64,000 nt of DNA from Closterium sp. Naga37s-1 (GCA_947471745.1 CANJKZ010001112.1:472001-536000), one strand, 5' to 3'; counted from the stretch's first letter, positions 12,101 to 22,900 are shown. Notes: generated from the sequence alone by a model not told the origin. Numbers and translations are program-made.

Positions 12101-12143
12101 GCTGGGTCTTGTGCCTGTCTTGCCTCACTTGCTCTCCTCTTGA
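6188..12143 (+). pseudogene. Copia gag-pol of element B, nearly intact
   Basis: Gag starts at the ATG at 6188, and its first part ends at a run of eleven C (6649-6659). The reading frame then continues one phase over to 11228. From 11229 it goes on in the same frame to 12143 after a TAG at 11226-11228, apparently CAG to TAG in the RT. In order: Gag capsid-like N-terminus, Gly-rich stretch (about 6985-7235), a Cys/His cluster (about 7350-7430), protease LDSGAS (about 7741), HHRLGHPS pre-integrase (about 8213), integrase (LHMDVWGPARV, LHSDRGGEF, PQQNGIAERR), an AEPGG repeat linker, RT with YVDDL (about 11158), and RNase H with SSCEAEIYAGAMAAQE. Only two lesions are seen. The homopolymer one could be a sequencing error, and the stop looks like one C-to-T change. 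Confidence 0.92.
9280..9560 (+). repeat. 15-bp tandem repeat coding AEPGG in pol of element B
   Basis: GCTGAGCCTGGGGGT-type units are repeated about 18 times in frame between integrase and reverse transcriptase. They encode a Gly/Ala/Glu/Pro pentapeptide repeat with GGATS variants. The same kind of repeat is at the same place in elements A, D and E. Confidence 0.9.
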
Positions 12144-12355
12144 CCTTGCTTGTACTCTCACATATATATATACCTGCTCTTGCTTGTCTAGCTTTATATA
12201 TATGTGTGTACTCTTGCATGTGAACTGGCCGTGTGGCCTTGACCCTGTGCTCGGACTGTGTGGTGACTTTGTGATCCACCCTGAGCTTGCTTTGCTTTGC
12301 TTTGCTTGACTGGTCTTGTGACCCCTTGTTCTCCCCCACTTTGCCTATGGGGGTG

Positions 12356-12488
12356 TGTCAGAACATTATAGCTTATGCTGTTGTGTAGGCTATAGTGGGG
12401 TATCCCATAGGGGGTACAACCAAGTAGGGTTTCATATTTGTACTCACTTCATTTTCATAGTTCACTCATTCTCGTTCTCATTCTAACA
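12356..12488 (+). repeat. 3' LTR of element B
   Basis: 133 bp, TGTCAGAAC...TTCTAACA, followed by the TSD TAAGG. One mismatch to the 5' LTR. Confidence 0.96.
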
Positions 12489-12545
12489 TAAGGAATTCAC
12501 TCGACATTCCTTACCGCACCCTGCAACATCGCATACAGCAGCAGA
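12489..12545 (+). repeat. Continuation of the chromovirus LTR after element B
   Basis: TAAGGAATTCACTCGACATT continues the sequence broken at 5052. I infer it is the rest, or part, of the chromovirus 3' LTR. Its right end is not defined and may be lost in the T-rich tract that follows. Confidence 0.5.
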
Positions 12546-12548
12546 CGT

Positions 12549-12626
12549 TTTTTTTTTTTTTTTTTTTTTTTTCTTTCTTTTCTTTTCTTTTCTTTTCTTT
12601 TCTTTTCCTTTTCTTTTCTTTTCTAA
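12549..12626 (+). repeat. Poly-T and (TTTTC)n low-complexity tract
   Basis: More than twenty T followed by repeated CTTTT units. It is pyrimidine-only and has no coding meaning. Confidence 0.95.
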
Positions 12627-13840
12627 CTTATCCGTTGACATTTTGACTTCGGTCTCTTCAGTATGACTTCGGTATGTTCGTTACTATTGGTTCATAACCA
12701 CTGCAAGGTGCGCGACTTGCTTGTACACATTCGTGCGTGCGACTGGTTGGGGAAAAATACTCGGGTATAGGGTTTCCATCCGGTGCAGGGCAAATTTGCG
12801 TGCAGGAGTTGGGCATCATGCGTAAATGTTGGCCCTGTTCGATAGCAGGGTGACCCCAACTGTAAAATTTCTCCCACGGGGAGAAAATGGGCGGGAAAGG
12901 ATCTAAGACTCCATACGACTCTTGCGACCCCCCGTGCGAGCGCGAACGACCCCCCTGCGATGACACAAGTTTCCCGCCTACACGAACGACCCCCATGCGA
13001 TGAGACGAATTTCCCGCCCACGCGGGAATACGAGGCGGGAAGTTTGACCAGGGTTCTTGACTCCACAGCGTGCCCGAACAGTAACTGCAGATGTAATGAT
13101 TACCAAGTGTATGGGGCAAAACTTCACACGGTGTGGGAATGGTTGTAACACCTGCTTTTTAACAAAGTCACTTCATTCGGTTTTTATGGGGTCTAGAAGC
13201 ATTGTTTTGAAGCCCGGCGGAAGGGTACAAATCAGTGTTGCTCGCATGCCACTACCTTTCGAAACACATAACAAGGGTTGTCACCGAAATGAACCACGCG
13301 GTAGAAGTTTCAGCAGAATTTTTTGTTAGCGGCTCATTTTCCGGACGCAGACCGTGAAAACTCGTTCCACTTCAATCGACCGTTGAGGTTCAGATATTGC
13401 ACTTCTTCCCGCCATTTCTGCTGCAGGCAATGACCTGGCACCAATAATTACGTTGCAATCTCGTTTTTCCCTTGGAATTTGTCCTTTTATGTGCGACAGC
13501 CCAAACCCAACAATGGTGGGAGACTGGTTGCGTTTTTTCTATCGAACAGGGTCGTTCTCTCATGCATTCGCTCACATTTTGTACTCGTTTGACACTCTAG
13601 TGCAATCCTCGCAACCTAGATTTATTGCACCCGTAACAAGAAGGGAGGTGGACCCTTTTCAAGATTGTGGTCCTTGGATGCCGAACCGAATGCTAGCTAT
13701 GGCAAGGGAGCAAGGTTGTGTTTTTTTTTTTTGTCGTTTGTTTCCCCTGATTTGTTCAACCGGGGAGTGGCTTGGAGCTGAAGGGTGCGCTGTTGTGTGG
13801 CTTGGGCTTGGTTGACTCCCGTAACATTGACAGTTTTGGA
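12627..13840. other. Intergenic, no gene recognised
   Basis: About 1.2 kb of ordinary composition. At 12945-13025 a unit of about 40 bp (CGAACGACCCCC...TTTCCCGCC) occurs twice in tandem. Short ORFs show no recognisable motifs. Confidence 0.6.
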
Positions 13841-13849
13841 TCGGATCTT

Positions 13850-14432
13850 CGGCCATTATCTCCGATACTCAGATTTTGCCTGAGCGCGTTCTCAGGTGTA
13901 ATCACCAGAAGAAAGACGGTTTTGCGATATAATGTGAAGCTATTCTGGCTCAATTTTCTATATAGTCACTCAAAAAAATAATTCCAGCACTTGCAAAAAA
14001 ACTAAAACCCAATCGGAAAGGGATGCAACTCGGGAGGCATCAACCCTAAAAACAATGCACATTCCCGTGTTTAGGGTTGACCTTTTTCGAAAATGGGTCC
14101 AGGTTCCCTCGTGGTTTTTTTTTTCTGCCATGCCCTAATAGTTCTCGGTAGCGTCGTCTAGTGCTTTTGGAGCGTTGTTTAGCGGTCGGTTGCGCTACCA
14201 AGCACCACCAAGTGAATTATATGGGCTTTATCCACTTCCTACCTAAACTTCCGTACTTATATCCAAGTCGGGAGGGTAAACTGGATGGTTTTGTTTTTGT
14301 CACTTCCTAATGAGTTCGACCAGCGTGAGAAATGTGACTAGAAAGCGATGACCAATCAACGTTGAGAAAGTCCAGGTTGATTACACCTGAGAACACGTTC
14401 AGGCAAAATTTGAGTATCGGAGATAATGGCCG
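13850..14432. mobile_element. Mutator-like MITE, copy 1 (583 bp, 9-bp TSD)
   Basis: Terminal inverted repeats of about 58 bp begin CGGCCATTATCTCCGATAC on the left, with the reverse complement on the right and a few mismatches. Perfect 9-bp target duplications TCGGATCTT lie at 13841-13849 and 14433-14441. Long TIRs with a 9-bp TSD are the hallmark of Mutator-like elements. There is no transposase ORF, so it is non-autonomous. A direct relative lies 117 bp downstream. Confidence 0.9.
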
Positions 14433-14549
14433 TCGGATCTTTGTGGACAGACTCCCTCCCTTCCTCCAGTGCAAGCGATTGTGTGAGCTGGAGCGACACG
14501 TTGAGGGCTCGACACGATTCGGTTCGGTATCGACCGGACCCAAAAACAA

Positions 14550-15247
14550 CGGCCATTATCTCCGATACCCAGATTTCGCCTGAGCGCGTTCTCAGGTGTA
14601 ATCACCAACAGAAACACAGTTTCTCGATATAGTGTGAAGTTATTATGGCTTTTGTATGTATACAGTCACTCAAAAAATGGAATTCTAGCACTTGCAAAAA
14701 AAAATATAATGCCCGTAGCGAACCTATATGATTTCCAGGAAGGATCAATCATAAATACCGAAAGCCACCCAATATTTTGGAGAACATATTGCAACCCACT
14801 TAACAAAAAAAATAATACCCACCTCGGAAAGGGATGCGGCTCGGGAGGCATCAACCCTAAAAATAATGCCCATTCCCGTGTTTAGGGTTGACCCCTCTCG
14901 AAAATGCATCCAGGTTCCGTAGGGGTTTTATTTTTTTCTGCCATGCCCGAATAGGTATCGGTAGTGTCGTCTAGTGCTTTCGGTAGCGTTGTTTAGCGGT
15001 CGGTTGCGCTACTGAGCACTACCAAGTGAATTATATGGGCTTCATTATCTTACTACCTTAATTTCCGTACATATATCCAAGTCGGGTGGGTAAACTGGAT
15101 GGTTTTGTTTTTGTCACTTCCTAATGAGTTCGACCAGCGTGAAAAATGTTGACTAAAAAGCGACGACCAATCAACGTTGAGAAAGTCCAGGTTGATTACA
15201 CCTGAGAACGCGCACAGGAAAAATCTGAGTATCGGAGATAATGGCCG
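14550..15247. mobile_element. Mutator-like MITE, copy 2 (698 bp, 9-bp TSD)
   Basis: It has the same TIRs and internal sequence as copy 1 (for example AATTCTAGCACTTGC, TGTTTAGGGTTGACC and GTGAATTATATGGGCTT), with an extra segment of about 100 bp near 14700-14830. Its own perfect 9-bp TSD CAAAAACAA lies at 14541-14549 and 15248-15256. The different TSD shows it arose by independent transposition rather than by duplication of copy 1. Non-coding. Confidence 0.9.
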
Positions 15248-15256
15248 CAAAAACAA

Positions 15257-16033
15257 CCACGACACACGACACCCATGATCCAGAGTGCCGCACTCTTGGG
15301 GTTGCATTGCAGTTCGACCTTTCCTACGATCTTTCCTTCCATCGAGCGCCACGAGAGCCGTACGGGAATAATTCAGCACTGCCGACATACGTCTAGTTCA
15401 CCAGCCTGGACTATCTGAGATGATCCTTGCTGCCAGGTGGAGAGCGATAAGGACACGCACGCTACGTACGCACGTACATCGCTCCCTCCCACAGAAACTG
15501 CCCCGCTGTGAATGGATGCCGCGTCTGCGCGTACGCGTAACTGTACGCGTGAATCACTAAAATCTCAGATGTGATACGATGCCCTCATGTCCCTCGTGAC
15601 CCCCAAGATGAAACTTTGGATGCCCGCCTCCCAGCCGTCGTCCCGCGGTGGTGCTGAGGTGATTCTGAAACGATACCGTACTGAAAGCCGCTTGAACGCA
15701 CATCACCAATGAAAAAACCCTTGAGTAGAGCACATCTCTCCGTATTACCAACTTACCACCACTTGATCTGCACCAGATACACAGTGTAGTGTTGTACAGA
15801 TGCCAACTTTTACAGTTGCAGCAACCAGAGAGGCCCACAACTGCTGCACTCAGACTTCGACCATAAGTTGCTGCTGCTGCTCTGTTCCACCACACCCGCA
15901 GATAAAGGATGTGGAATTGAAGGCTACTTTGTCAATTCGAAGTTCAACTTTCAACCAAGCATCACCACCTAGTATTCTATAGAGCAGGTCGCGTGACGCT
16001 GATTATTCTGATTATCACATCGTTTTTATCCCC
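15257..16033. other. Intergenic, no gene recognised
   Basis: Unique-looking sequence upstream of the 16034 ORF. I see no convincing promoter element, RNA gene or conserved protein motif. It may hold the promoter or 5' UTR of that ORF. Confidence 0.5.
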
Positions 16034-17344
16034 ATGGCGAGAGAAACCACTTGGTCGGAGAAACCGAAGGTACCACCCCCCTCGGAACTTCAGGGCCTTT
16101 CACTCGCGGAGCGACGAAACCGACTCATTCCGTACCTCACCCGGTCACCAAACAGGCCGTCGGGCGAAGCGCGGCTCCCAAATACTTCGTTTCACGGGTC
16201 GTCTCCCAAGAATAATTCCCCTACCACGAATCTCGCCGCTAACATCGCTGCCAACTGTCCAGGTGCTTCGTTACGGCAATTCGCTTCACCGGCGAGTAGC
16301 AGGCCCAGCGGCAGGCCGCGTCGCGAGCTGCATTCGTGGGACCGAGCTTTCCGCTTCACTCCGACTCCCAGTCCTCATCAGCATGCGCGCGCGGCGAGCC
16401 CCTGGAGCAATAATACCTTGGGAATTGCGCGCCGCGAGAAGCAGAAGCTTCGAAGGTCAGCTAGCCTGCCGTCTACAACAACTACCGCCTTTCCCGGAGA
16501 GTCTAGTACGTCCCATTCGGACGTCGGAATGTCGGTGCCGCTCACAGCCAGCCTGTCGCCATTGTCGCGCGGTAACCCGGTCACAGATCATCCCACGGCT
16601 GTGACTGCGAAACAAGCTCCAGTTACAAGGGCGAAGGATACTGAACCGGCGAAAGTGGGACGCTCGTTTACTGACTCCGTCGTCGATGTCATGTTTGCGA
16701 AAGACGCGAAAGTAGGAACACCTTTCGTAAAAACTAGCAATGAGGGTGTGCAGATGGGCTGCAGTGCTCCTCGCCAATCAACGATGGAAACGGCGTCCGC
16801 TCGGAACGCAAATTTCTCGTCGCCGCATCATCGTCGAAGCCGCAGCGCGCACATGATAGGGACGGACGAGACGGCAGTGCTTTGGCCGCAAGCAATGGTG
16901 AAGATACTCTGCCGAGGGAAATCCCCCGTACGTGGCTCGACGTTCTGTGGCGGCGTATGCGTCGTCAGCATATATGGCGACGTCTCGTCGCCAGCAGCGC
17001 CGGTGCAAGCAGCAACGCGACCTATCGTCAAGTCCCCTACACCAGTCATTAACCAGCGCCGACCGACCTATCCCCAAGCCGCCACGGGAACCGTTCCCGC
17101 TTCGCCGACCCGTCAAATGACAGGGTGTGGGGTTGAGACATCAGGGAGTCCAAGCAGGAACGTAGGCCAAGTAACATCATTATCGAAATCGGGTTATACG
17201 GACGGACGTGCAACAAGAGTTGACGGTGCAGGTATGTGTGAAGCTGTTACTAGCGGGGATAGCCTGAGGAGCGAGGCACTGATGTCGTGGGCAGTTCAGC
17301 AGAGGCTGGTGTGGAGGCGTGCTCAGCAAAGTATGTCATCCTAG
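16034..17344 (+). CDS. Hypothetical Ser/Arg/Pro-rich protein, 436 codons
   Basis: A single open frame begins at ATG 16034 in a favourable context (CCCCATGGCG). The product is basic and rich in Ser, Thr, Arg and Pro, with many SP/TP pairs and short basic stretches (for example ARREKQKLRRSASLP). It has no signal peptide or membrane segment and looks largely disordered. I do not recognise the family. A good splice donor (GCAG/GTATGTG, donor at 17232) lies inside the frame, so the real gene may be a first exon ending at 17231 and continuing elsewhere. The length is well above chance in this moderate-GC part of the window, which is the main support. A nuclear or cytoskeletal regulatory role would be guesswork. 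Confidence 0.5.
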   Translation: MARETTWSEKPKVPPPSELQGLSLAERRNRLIPYLTRSPNRPSGEARLPNTSFHGSSPKNNSPTTNLAANIAANCPGASLRQFASPASSRPSGRPRRELHSWDRAFRFTPTPSPHQHARAASPWSNNTLGIARREKQKLRRSASLPSTTTTAFPGESSTSHSDVGMSVPLTASLSPLSRGNPVTDHPTAVTAKQAPVTRAKDTEPAKVGRSFTDSVVDVMFAKDAKVGTPFVKTSNEGVQMGCSAPRQSTMETASARNANFSSPHHRRSRSAHMIGTDETAVLWPQAMVKILCRGKSPVRGSTFCGGVCVVSIYGDVSSPAAPVQAATRPIVKSPTPVINQRRPTYPQAATGTVPASPTRQMTGCGVETSGSPSRNVGQVTSLSKSGYTDGRATRVDGAGMCEAVTSGDSLRSEALMSWAVQQRLVWRRAQQSMSS

Positions 17345-18413
17345 ACACATATGCTACACCTACATGAGGTTTCCATGTTGCAAATGTAGTTGGAGAAAGG
17401 TTATTAGATGTTCTTGACAGAAGGCGAATGAAATACGGTGATCATGCTTTCATAATTTATGATTGCATACGCTTTAACATTGTTTACTCAAAACCCATTT
17501 TGGGGCGTAACTGAGAGCAATGAACATTTTAAAAGCCTTTGTTATGGCTACTCTTGTGAGGAAATATTTTCCATCTGTATTCTTGTCATACAATATTACT
17601 CTGTAACGGGGTTTTCCTCGAGGCTGTGAACCCGCGACGGCGATACTGGCGCGAACCACATGAAACTTTGCCACCAATCCCCTCCAGCTTTGTCCAAAAG
17701 ATTTTGCTGCTGTCATACCTGCCCACCCTGCCCACAGCGGAGCACAGCCCGAAAGTTGTACTGTACAGTATCACCAGTCGGTGACCCGCCCAGCAGAACG
17801 GCGCTACGGACTCAAGTCAAGGCCGACGCGACCCAAACCAAGCAGTCAGTTCGTGCAGAGAAGACCTTTGCTTGCTGCCAAACCAGTCAGGTTCGGCTCG
17901 GTCGTCTGGGTCTGTTCAGCTTCGGCAGGAGGAATCTTGTCACGCGAATGCGGCCAACCGTGCGGTTCAGCGAACTTTGTGGGGGCAGAGATTCCCTGCT
18001 TGGCAACTTTCAGGTGCGCTCGATATTATGTCACAAAGGTATCCAGTGCGGTTGAGAACGGGCTCGTACCTTATCCAGGGCTGCCATGAGCTGCCAGGGG
18101 ACGAGAGACCTAACGCGGTGGAGAAAGGAAACCCTAAAGAGCACGACGGAGGCGAGATAGAGAGCTGACTGTCTGACGCTGTTCCTTGGCGGCGGTTGCG
18201 GAGTGGGAGACAAGAGAGAGGAAGCAAGGGAGTAGAGAGGGGCATAGGGTTATCGGGAACGACATTCAGAGCAGGGCGTTCCAATCGAAGTTTCAACCAA
18301 TTGCAAAGACGTTAGCGCGAGTCGCAGCTATCAGGAATTCAGGAAACTAATAACCCGCATACTCCCAATAGAATCGTGACCCGTTACACTGTTATCGGAA
18401 ATACTTTGAAGTT
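17345..18413. other. Intergenic, no gene recognised
   Basis: About 1.1 kb. Overlapping short ORFs at 17660-18168 in several frames have no recognisable motif. Nothing else is supported. Confidence 0.5.
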
Positions 18414-18689
18414 ATGTCACGTCGGAGCCAGAACCCGTCCATTCGTGGACGGCTCCTCCTAGCTCTCGCCGCGTTGTTCCTCTCCGCCGTCCTCCTCAGC
18501 TCCTTGTTCCGCGTAGCAGACGCAGCTTCGCGGGAGCTTCTGGCGGCCGACGAGGCAGTGGACCCGGATGACGTCACAGGATGCCATCGTGGCGATGGCG
18601 TGTGGGCGCGCTGCGTCCCTCTCACGGCGGGGGAAGTCAGAGAGATGTTCCGACCGGGTATGCCTATTAGAATTCGGTATCATTCTTAA
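18414..18689 (+). CDS. Candidate small secreted or membrane-anchored peptide, 91 codons
   Basis: The frame starts at ATG 18414. A basic N-terminus (MSRRSQNPSIRGR) leads into a hydrophobic core (LLLALAALFLSAVLLSSLF) and then ADAAS, a pattern expected of a signal peptide or signal anchor. The remaining roughly 55 residues are acidic then mixed and carry two Cys (GCHRGDGVWARC). I recognise no peptide family. A possible donor (CGG/GTATGCC) lies near the end, so it could be a first exon. Support is the signal-like N-terminus only. Confidence 0.4.
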   Translation: MSRRSQNPSIRGRLLLALAALFLSAVLLSSLFRVADAASRELLAADEAVDPDDVTGCHRGDGVWARCVPLTAGEVREMFRPGMPIRIRYHS

Positions 18690-18769
18690 GTACGACTCAA
18701 AGAAGCGAAACGACGGGTATACTATCGCGGCTTTGCGACGAGAATAGGTCGTGGATTGATTCGACTCTG

Positions 18770-19012
18770 TTCAAGACGCACGACTGCGTCTGGCTGTTCT
18801 GCGTCCTGGTCACGTCGGAACGAGGTGACTTTTGAGTCGACCCAAAAGTCACCTCGTTACAATGGCACTCGACGCACGACTGCGTCTGGCCGTTCTGCGA
18901 GTCGTATCCTACTCGAGAAGTGATGCCGAAATTCGGTACCACGTCTGATGAAGTCAGTCCCAGATAGATATGACTCTTGACATTCGGTATCACTTCTCGA
19001 GTAGGACACAAC
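18770..19012. repeat. Foldback / inverted-repeat region
   Basis: A near-perfect hairpin is centred near 18841: ACGAGGTGACTTTT pairs with AAAAGTCACCTCGT across a short loop. GACGCACGACTGCGTCTGG occurs twice in direct orientation on either side. CCTACTCGAGAAGTGAT near 18908 has its reverse complement near 19000. It looks like a compact foldback element, and no TSD was resolved. Confidence 0.65.
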
Positions 19013-19951
19013 TCGTTAGTTGGAAACGAGCGATGTTCCAGTAGGTTGTGTGAGTCACTCAACGCTCGACGGTATATGCACAGTCTGTTCTCTAGTAGCT
19101 TGCACTTCTTTTTGTGCAGTATGCCTTTTCGGAAAGAAATAGATTGAGCCGAATCAACCGACGGCGTCGACTGTGCTAGATGCGTGAATTGGGCGCTTGC
19201 GATATCGGAACAATGCTCTGTTTCGGTGGGGTTATTCCGTCACGAAGTAGTTGAGTGTTTGTAGACGACGACAATTTTTCCGTCAATAGGTGTCCCGTGC
19301 GTGATAGACAGCGCAAATACGTTCACCCTGATCGCGGGTCAACGCTTTCAGGAAGCCGTGGCGTGTAATATACCGTTATTGGGTCGACTCAAAAAGCGAC
19401 GTATCACACACGTAGTATACCATCTAATGTCCATGATTCCCGTAGTCGCCGTATATGCCGGAGGTCTGTTGAGAATAATCAGTCGCCCGACAGAATGATT
19501 ATCTGTGTCGATATATCCTTCTAATGATATGATTTCGAACATAATTCCTATTGGAATTATGATGCGCTCCTGTCCGATAACATTCGACGACCTCATAAAT
19601 CGACCTTCTCGTAATATCGTTCTCATTAACGACTTCATTCCCGTTTGACATCATACGACGGCCGTCTAGGAATTGCCTCACCCTCATGGTGTCCGCTTGA
19701 CTCTTACCACGCCTTCAGAAAAAACAAAACGTTTCGAAGACACTCGTATATGGGTTTTGACTCGCCTCACCCTAAATACTCGCAAATTCTCTGACGGAAC
19801 CCCGTTGTGTTCTGCTCAACCTCACCGCGTCTCTTGTCGTACAAACGATCCCGTCACGACCACGACCGTTGATGTCCGAACCCCCCTTTCCCTTGTTCCG
19901 TTTTCTGGCGCATTTTCCGCCATCCCATGTCGCAGTCACCATTCGTTCACA
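19013..19951. other. Intergenic / promoter region of the GH5 gene, nothing recognised
   Basis: AT-richer sequence without coding motifs. It presumably holds the GH5 promoter, but no TATA box can be assigned with confidence. Confidence 0.4.
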
Positions 19952-22900
19952 ATGTTTGGTTCCCTTTTCTGCTCTGTTTGCTGTCTGGTTGTTTCAGGGA
20001 CAGACCTTGGTGGCGTGACGACTCTGGTGGATGCCGATGATCAGGTTCGCATTCTCTCTCCTCCGCATTCTCTCGCCTTCTCTCGCATTTTCTCGCCTTC
20101 ACTCGTCCTCTCTCCGATTCTCTCTCCTCCGCATTCTCTAACCTTCTCTCACCGTCTCCGCATCTCTGACTTCCTTCGGCGATTCTCCTCTCACCGTTCT
20201 TATTTCTCTCCCTTCTCGTTCCGCCACCCGCGTTCCGCCTTATATCTGCTCTTTTTTGAGTCCGAAAGTAATTTATTGTGTCCGGTCGGTACTCGTCCCC
20301 TCCTCCACTACCCGTCATCCACGTGTGCTGCTGCAGGATGTTGCCGCCAACGCAGACCACTCCCGAAAGCTTGCTGAGGTGGAACTCCCCGATGCTGACG
20401 TGGATGAGAGCGTCTCTGACGTGGAAATCGTGGAGGAGGTTGTTGCCATCAGCAGCGATGACGTGGACGCCGTGCTGGAAGATAGCATCGGCCTGGATGA
20501 CGTGGCCGAGCAGAGCGTCCAGCCTGCTGACGTCACGGTAGATGACGTGGCACTGATGGTTAACGAGCAGCAGGGGAAGATGGAGGAGGAGGCGGAGCAA
20601 GGGCAAGGGTATTTAAGGATGGCCGCCGCGGACAGCGCTGCTAACGCTGAGAGTGCTGCTGTTAGCGCGAGTAGCGGTGCTGATGGGGAGGGATCCGCGG
20701 ACTCCCCGCGGCGACGCGTGCTGAGGGAGCTGGGGTACGGGTACTGGTTCGCCGTTGATAACCAGCTGCTGGACGAAGAGGGGCGCGTGGTGAGTGCGTG
20801 GTGTTGCGCATGTGATTGTATAGGTTACGGGAAATGTGCTTATATGGGGTATGGGGCTTGAGGCATGCAACAGCATGGTGTGCTGCGGGGGCTGGGGTAC
20901 GGGTACTGGCTCGCCGTGGATAACCAGCTGCTGGACGAGGAGGGGCGCGTGGTGAGTGATGGTTATGCGCGGTATTCGCTTTTTAGGGTATGGGACATGA
21001 GGCAGAGCTGCCACGTCCCGTGTTCCTTCCCTTCCAAGTCCTCTCACTTTCCCCATCTCTCGTCATCACCTCACCTCCCTCCTCATCCCACCTCCCCTGC
21101 AGATTAAATTCTCTGGAGTGACGTGGAATGGCTTTGACACGGAGAACTGCGTGGTGGACGGCATAGCGGGCGGCAGCGGCTCGTCCTATTCGGACCACCT
21201 GGATAAGATCCAGGGCGCGGGGTTCAACGTGGTGCGGCTGCCCTTCTCCACGGAGTGCCTCATGTACAACGAGAGGACGCCCGCACGGGAGGCAATCGAT
21301 TTTGAGTTCAACCCGGATCTCAAGGTGAGCTGGACTGACGTTGTGGTAGTCCTTCCATCCACAGGGAGGTTTCTAATGGGGTTGCTAGTGGGGAGGGGAG
21401 TTCAACGTGGTGCGCCTGGCTGCCCTTCTCCACGGAGTGCCTCATGTACAACGAGAGGACGCCTGCACGCGAAGCCATTGACTTCGATCTCAATCCCGAC
21501 CTCAAGGTGAGCCTGAGAAGGTGCCTGGTGGTGTTTCAACCTGGGTGTGTGTTTCAACCTGGGTGTGTGTTTCAACCTGGGTGTGTGTTTCAACCTGGGT
21601 GTGTGTTTCAACCTGGGTGTGTGTTTCAACCTGGGTGTGTGTTTCAACCTGGGTGTGTGTTTCAACCTGGGTGTGTGTTTCAACCTGGGTGTGTGTTTCA
21701 ACCTGGGTGTGTGTTTCAACCTGGGTGTGTGTTTCAACCTGGGTGTGTGTTTCAACCTGGGTGTGGGTTTCAACCTGGGTGTGTGTTTCAACCTGGGTGT
21801 GTGTTTCAACCTGGGTGTGTGTTTCAACCTGGGTGTGTGTTTCAACCTGGGTGTGTGTTTCAACCTGGGTGTGTGTTTCAACCTGGGTGTGTGGTTCAAC
21901 CTGGGTGTGTGTTTCAACCTGGGCGGGGTTCAACGTGGTGCGCCTGTCTGCCCTTCTTCTCGGAGTGCCTCATGTATGATGAGGGGACGCCAGTACACAA
22001 AGCAATTGACTTTGACCTCCCTTTCCTCCATCCCCTGGTCCACCCCTCCCCCTGCTTCTCTCCCTGCAAAATCTGACTGTGATTCAAGCGTTAGACCGCC
22101 GGCCGAGGGTCATTCTCCCGTTGAGCCCACGCTGCCCTCCCTCCTTCCCACTCTCCCTCCGTTCCTTCCCCCCTCCCCCCTGCAGAACCTGACTGTGATT
22201 CAAGTCATCGATGCTATAGTGAAGGCGTGTCGCGACCGTGGGCTGAGGGTCATTCTCGCCAACACGCGCATCGGCCCCGCCCTGCCGCCCCTCTTTGAGG
22301 ACGACCTGGGCGTGTGGTGGGACGCGGGGCACTCGGAGGCCGTGTGGATCGGCAACTGGCTCAAGCTGGCGCAGCGATACATCGGGGAGAGGGCGGTTGT
22401 TGGGGTGAGTGTTGGTTGGGGTGTGCGTGCGTTGGTGTGGTGTGGGTCCCTCTCTCTTGCTGTCTCTCCCTCCTGCTCCCTCCACTCCTTCGCTCGCCCC
22501 TCTCTTATTCTCCTCCCCCTATCTCCACACCGCCACCGATTCACAACCACCCGTCGCACCCCTCTCTCGTCGCCTTACTGCCTACTCCACATATATTATC
22601 CTTCATTCTCCCCCCCCTTTCTCTCCCTCCTACCAGGTCGATTTATACAACGAGATTCACAACCACCCGTCGCATCCCGACATCATATGGGCGGGGGACA
22701 ACGTGGGCGAGCCGTACAACTGGCGCACTGCTGCCAAAAGGTGCGTTTGTGTGGGGTGCAAAACAGTACAAAAGGGTACAAAAGGGTGCTGATGGTGCTG
22801 GCAATGCTGGGATGAGTCGTGGATGGGGGACAACGTGCGCGAGCCGTACAACTGGCGCACCGCACCGCTGCTAAGAGGTGCGGAGGGGGGAGAGAGAGGG

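Larger units (their letters stand above)
5053..12488 (+). mobile_element. Near-complete young Ty1/Copia LTR retrotransposon (element B), TSD TAAGG
   Basis: LTRs at 5053-5185 and 12356-12488 are each 133 bp, TG...CA, and differ at one position (CAATTAGG versus CAAGTAGG). Direct 5-bp target duplications TAAGG lie at 5048-5052 and 12489-12493. A primer-binding site follows the 5' LTR and the CTATGGGGG tract precedes the 3' LTR. The order is GC-rich leader, Gag, protease, integrase, RT, RNase H. It inserted at the very start of the older chromovirus LTR. Confidence 0.97.

Noticed and set aside
21444..22815. ORFs of 210-422 codons with CFNLGV or FQPGCV repeats
   Set aside because: They run through the 18-bp minisatellite and pieces of GH5 exons out of frame.
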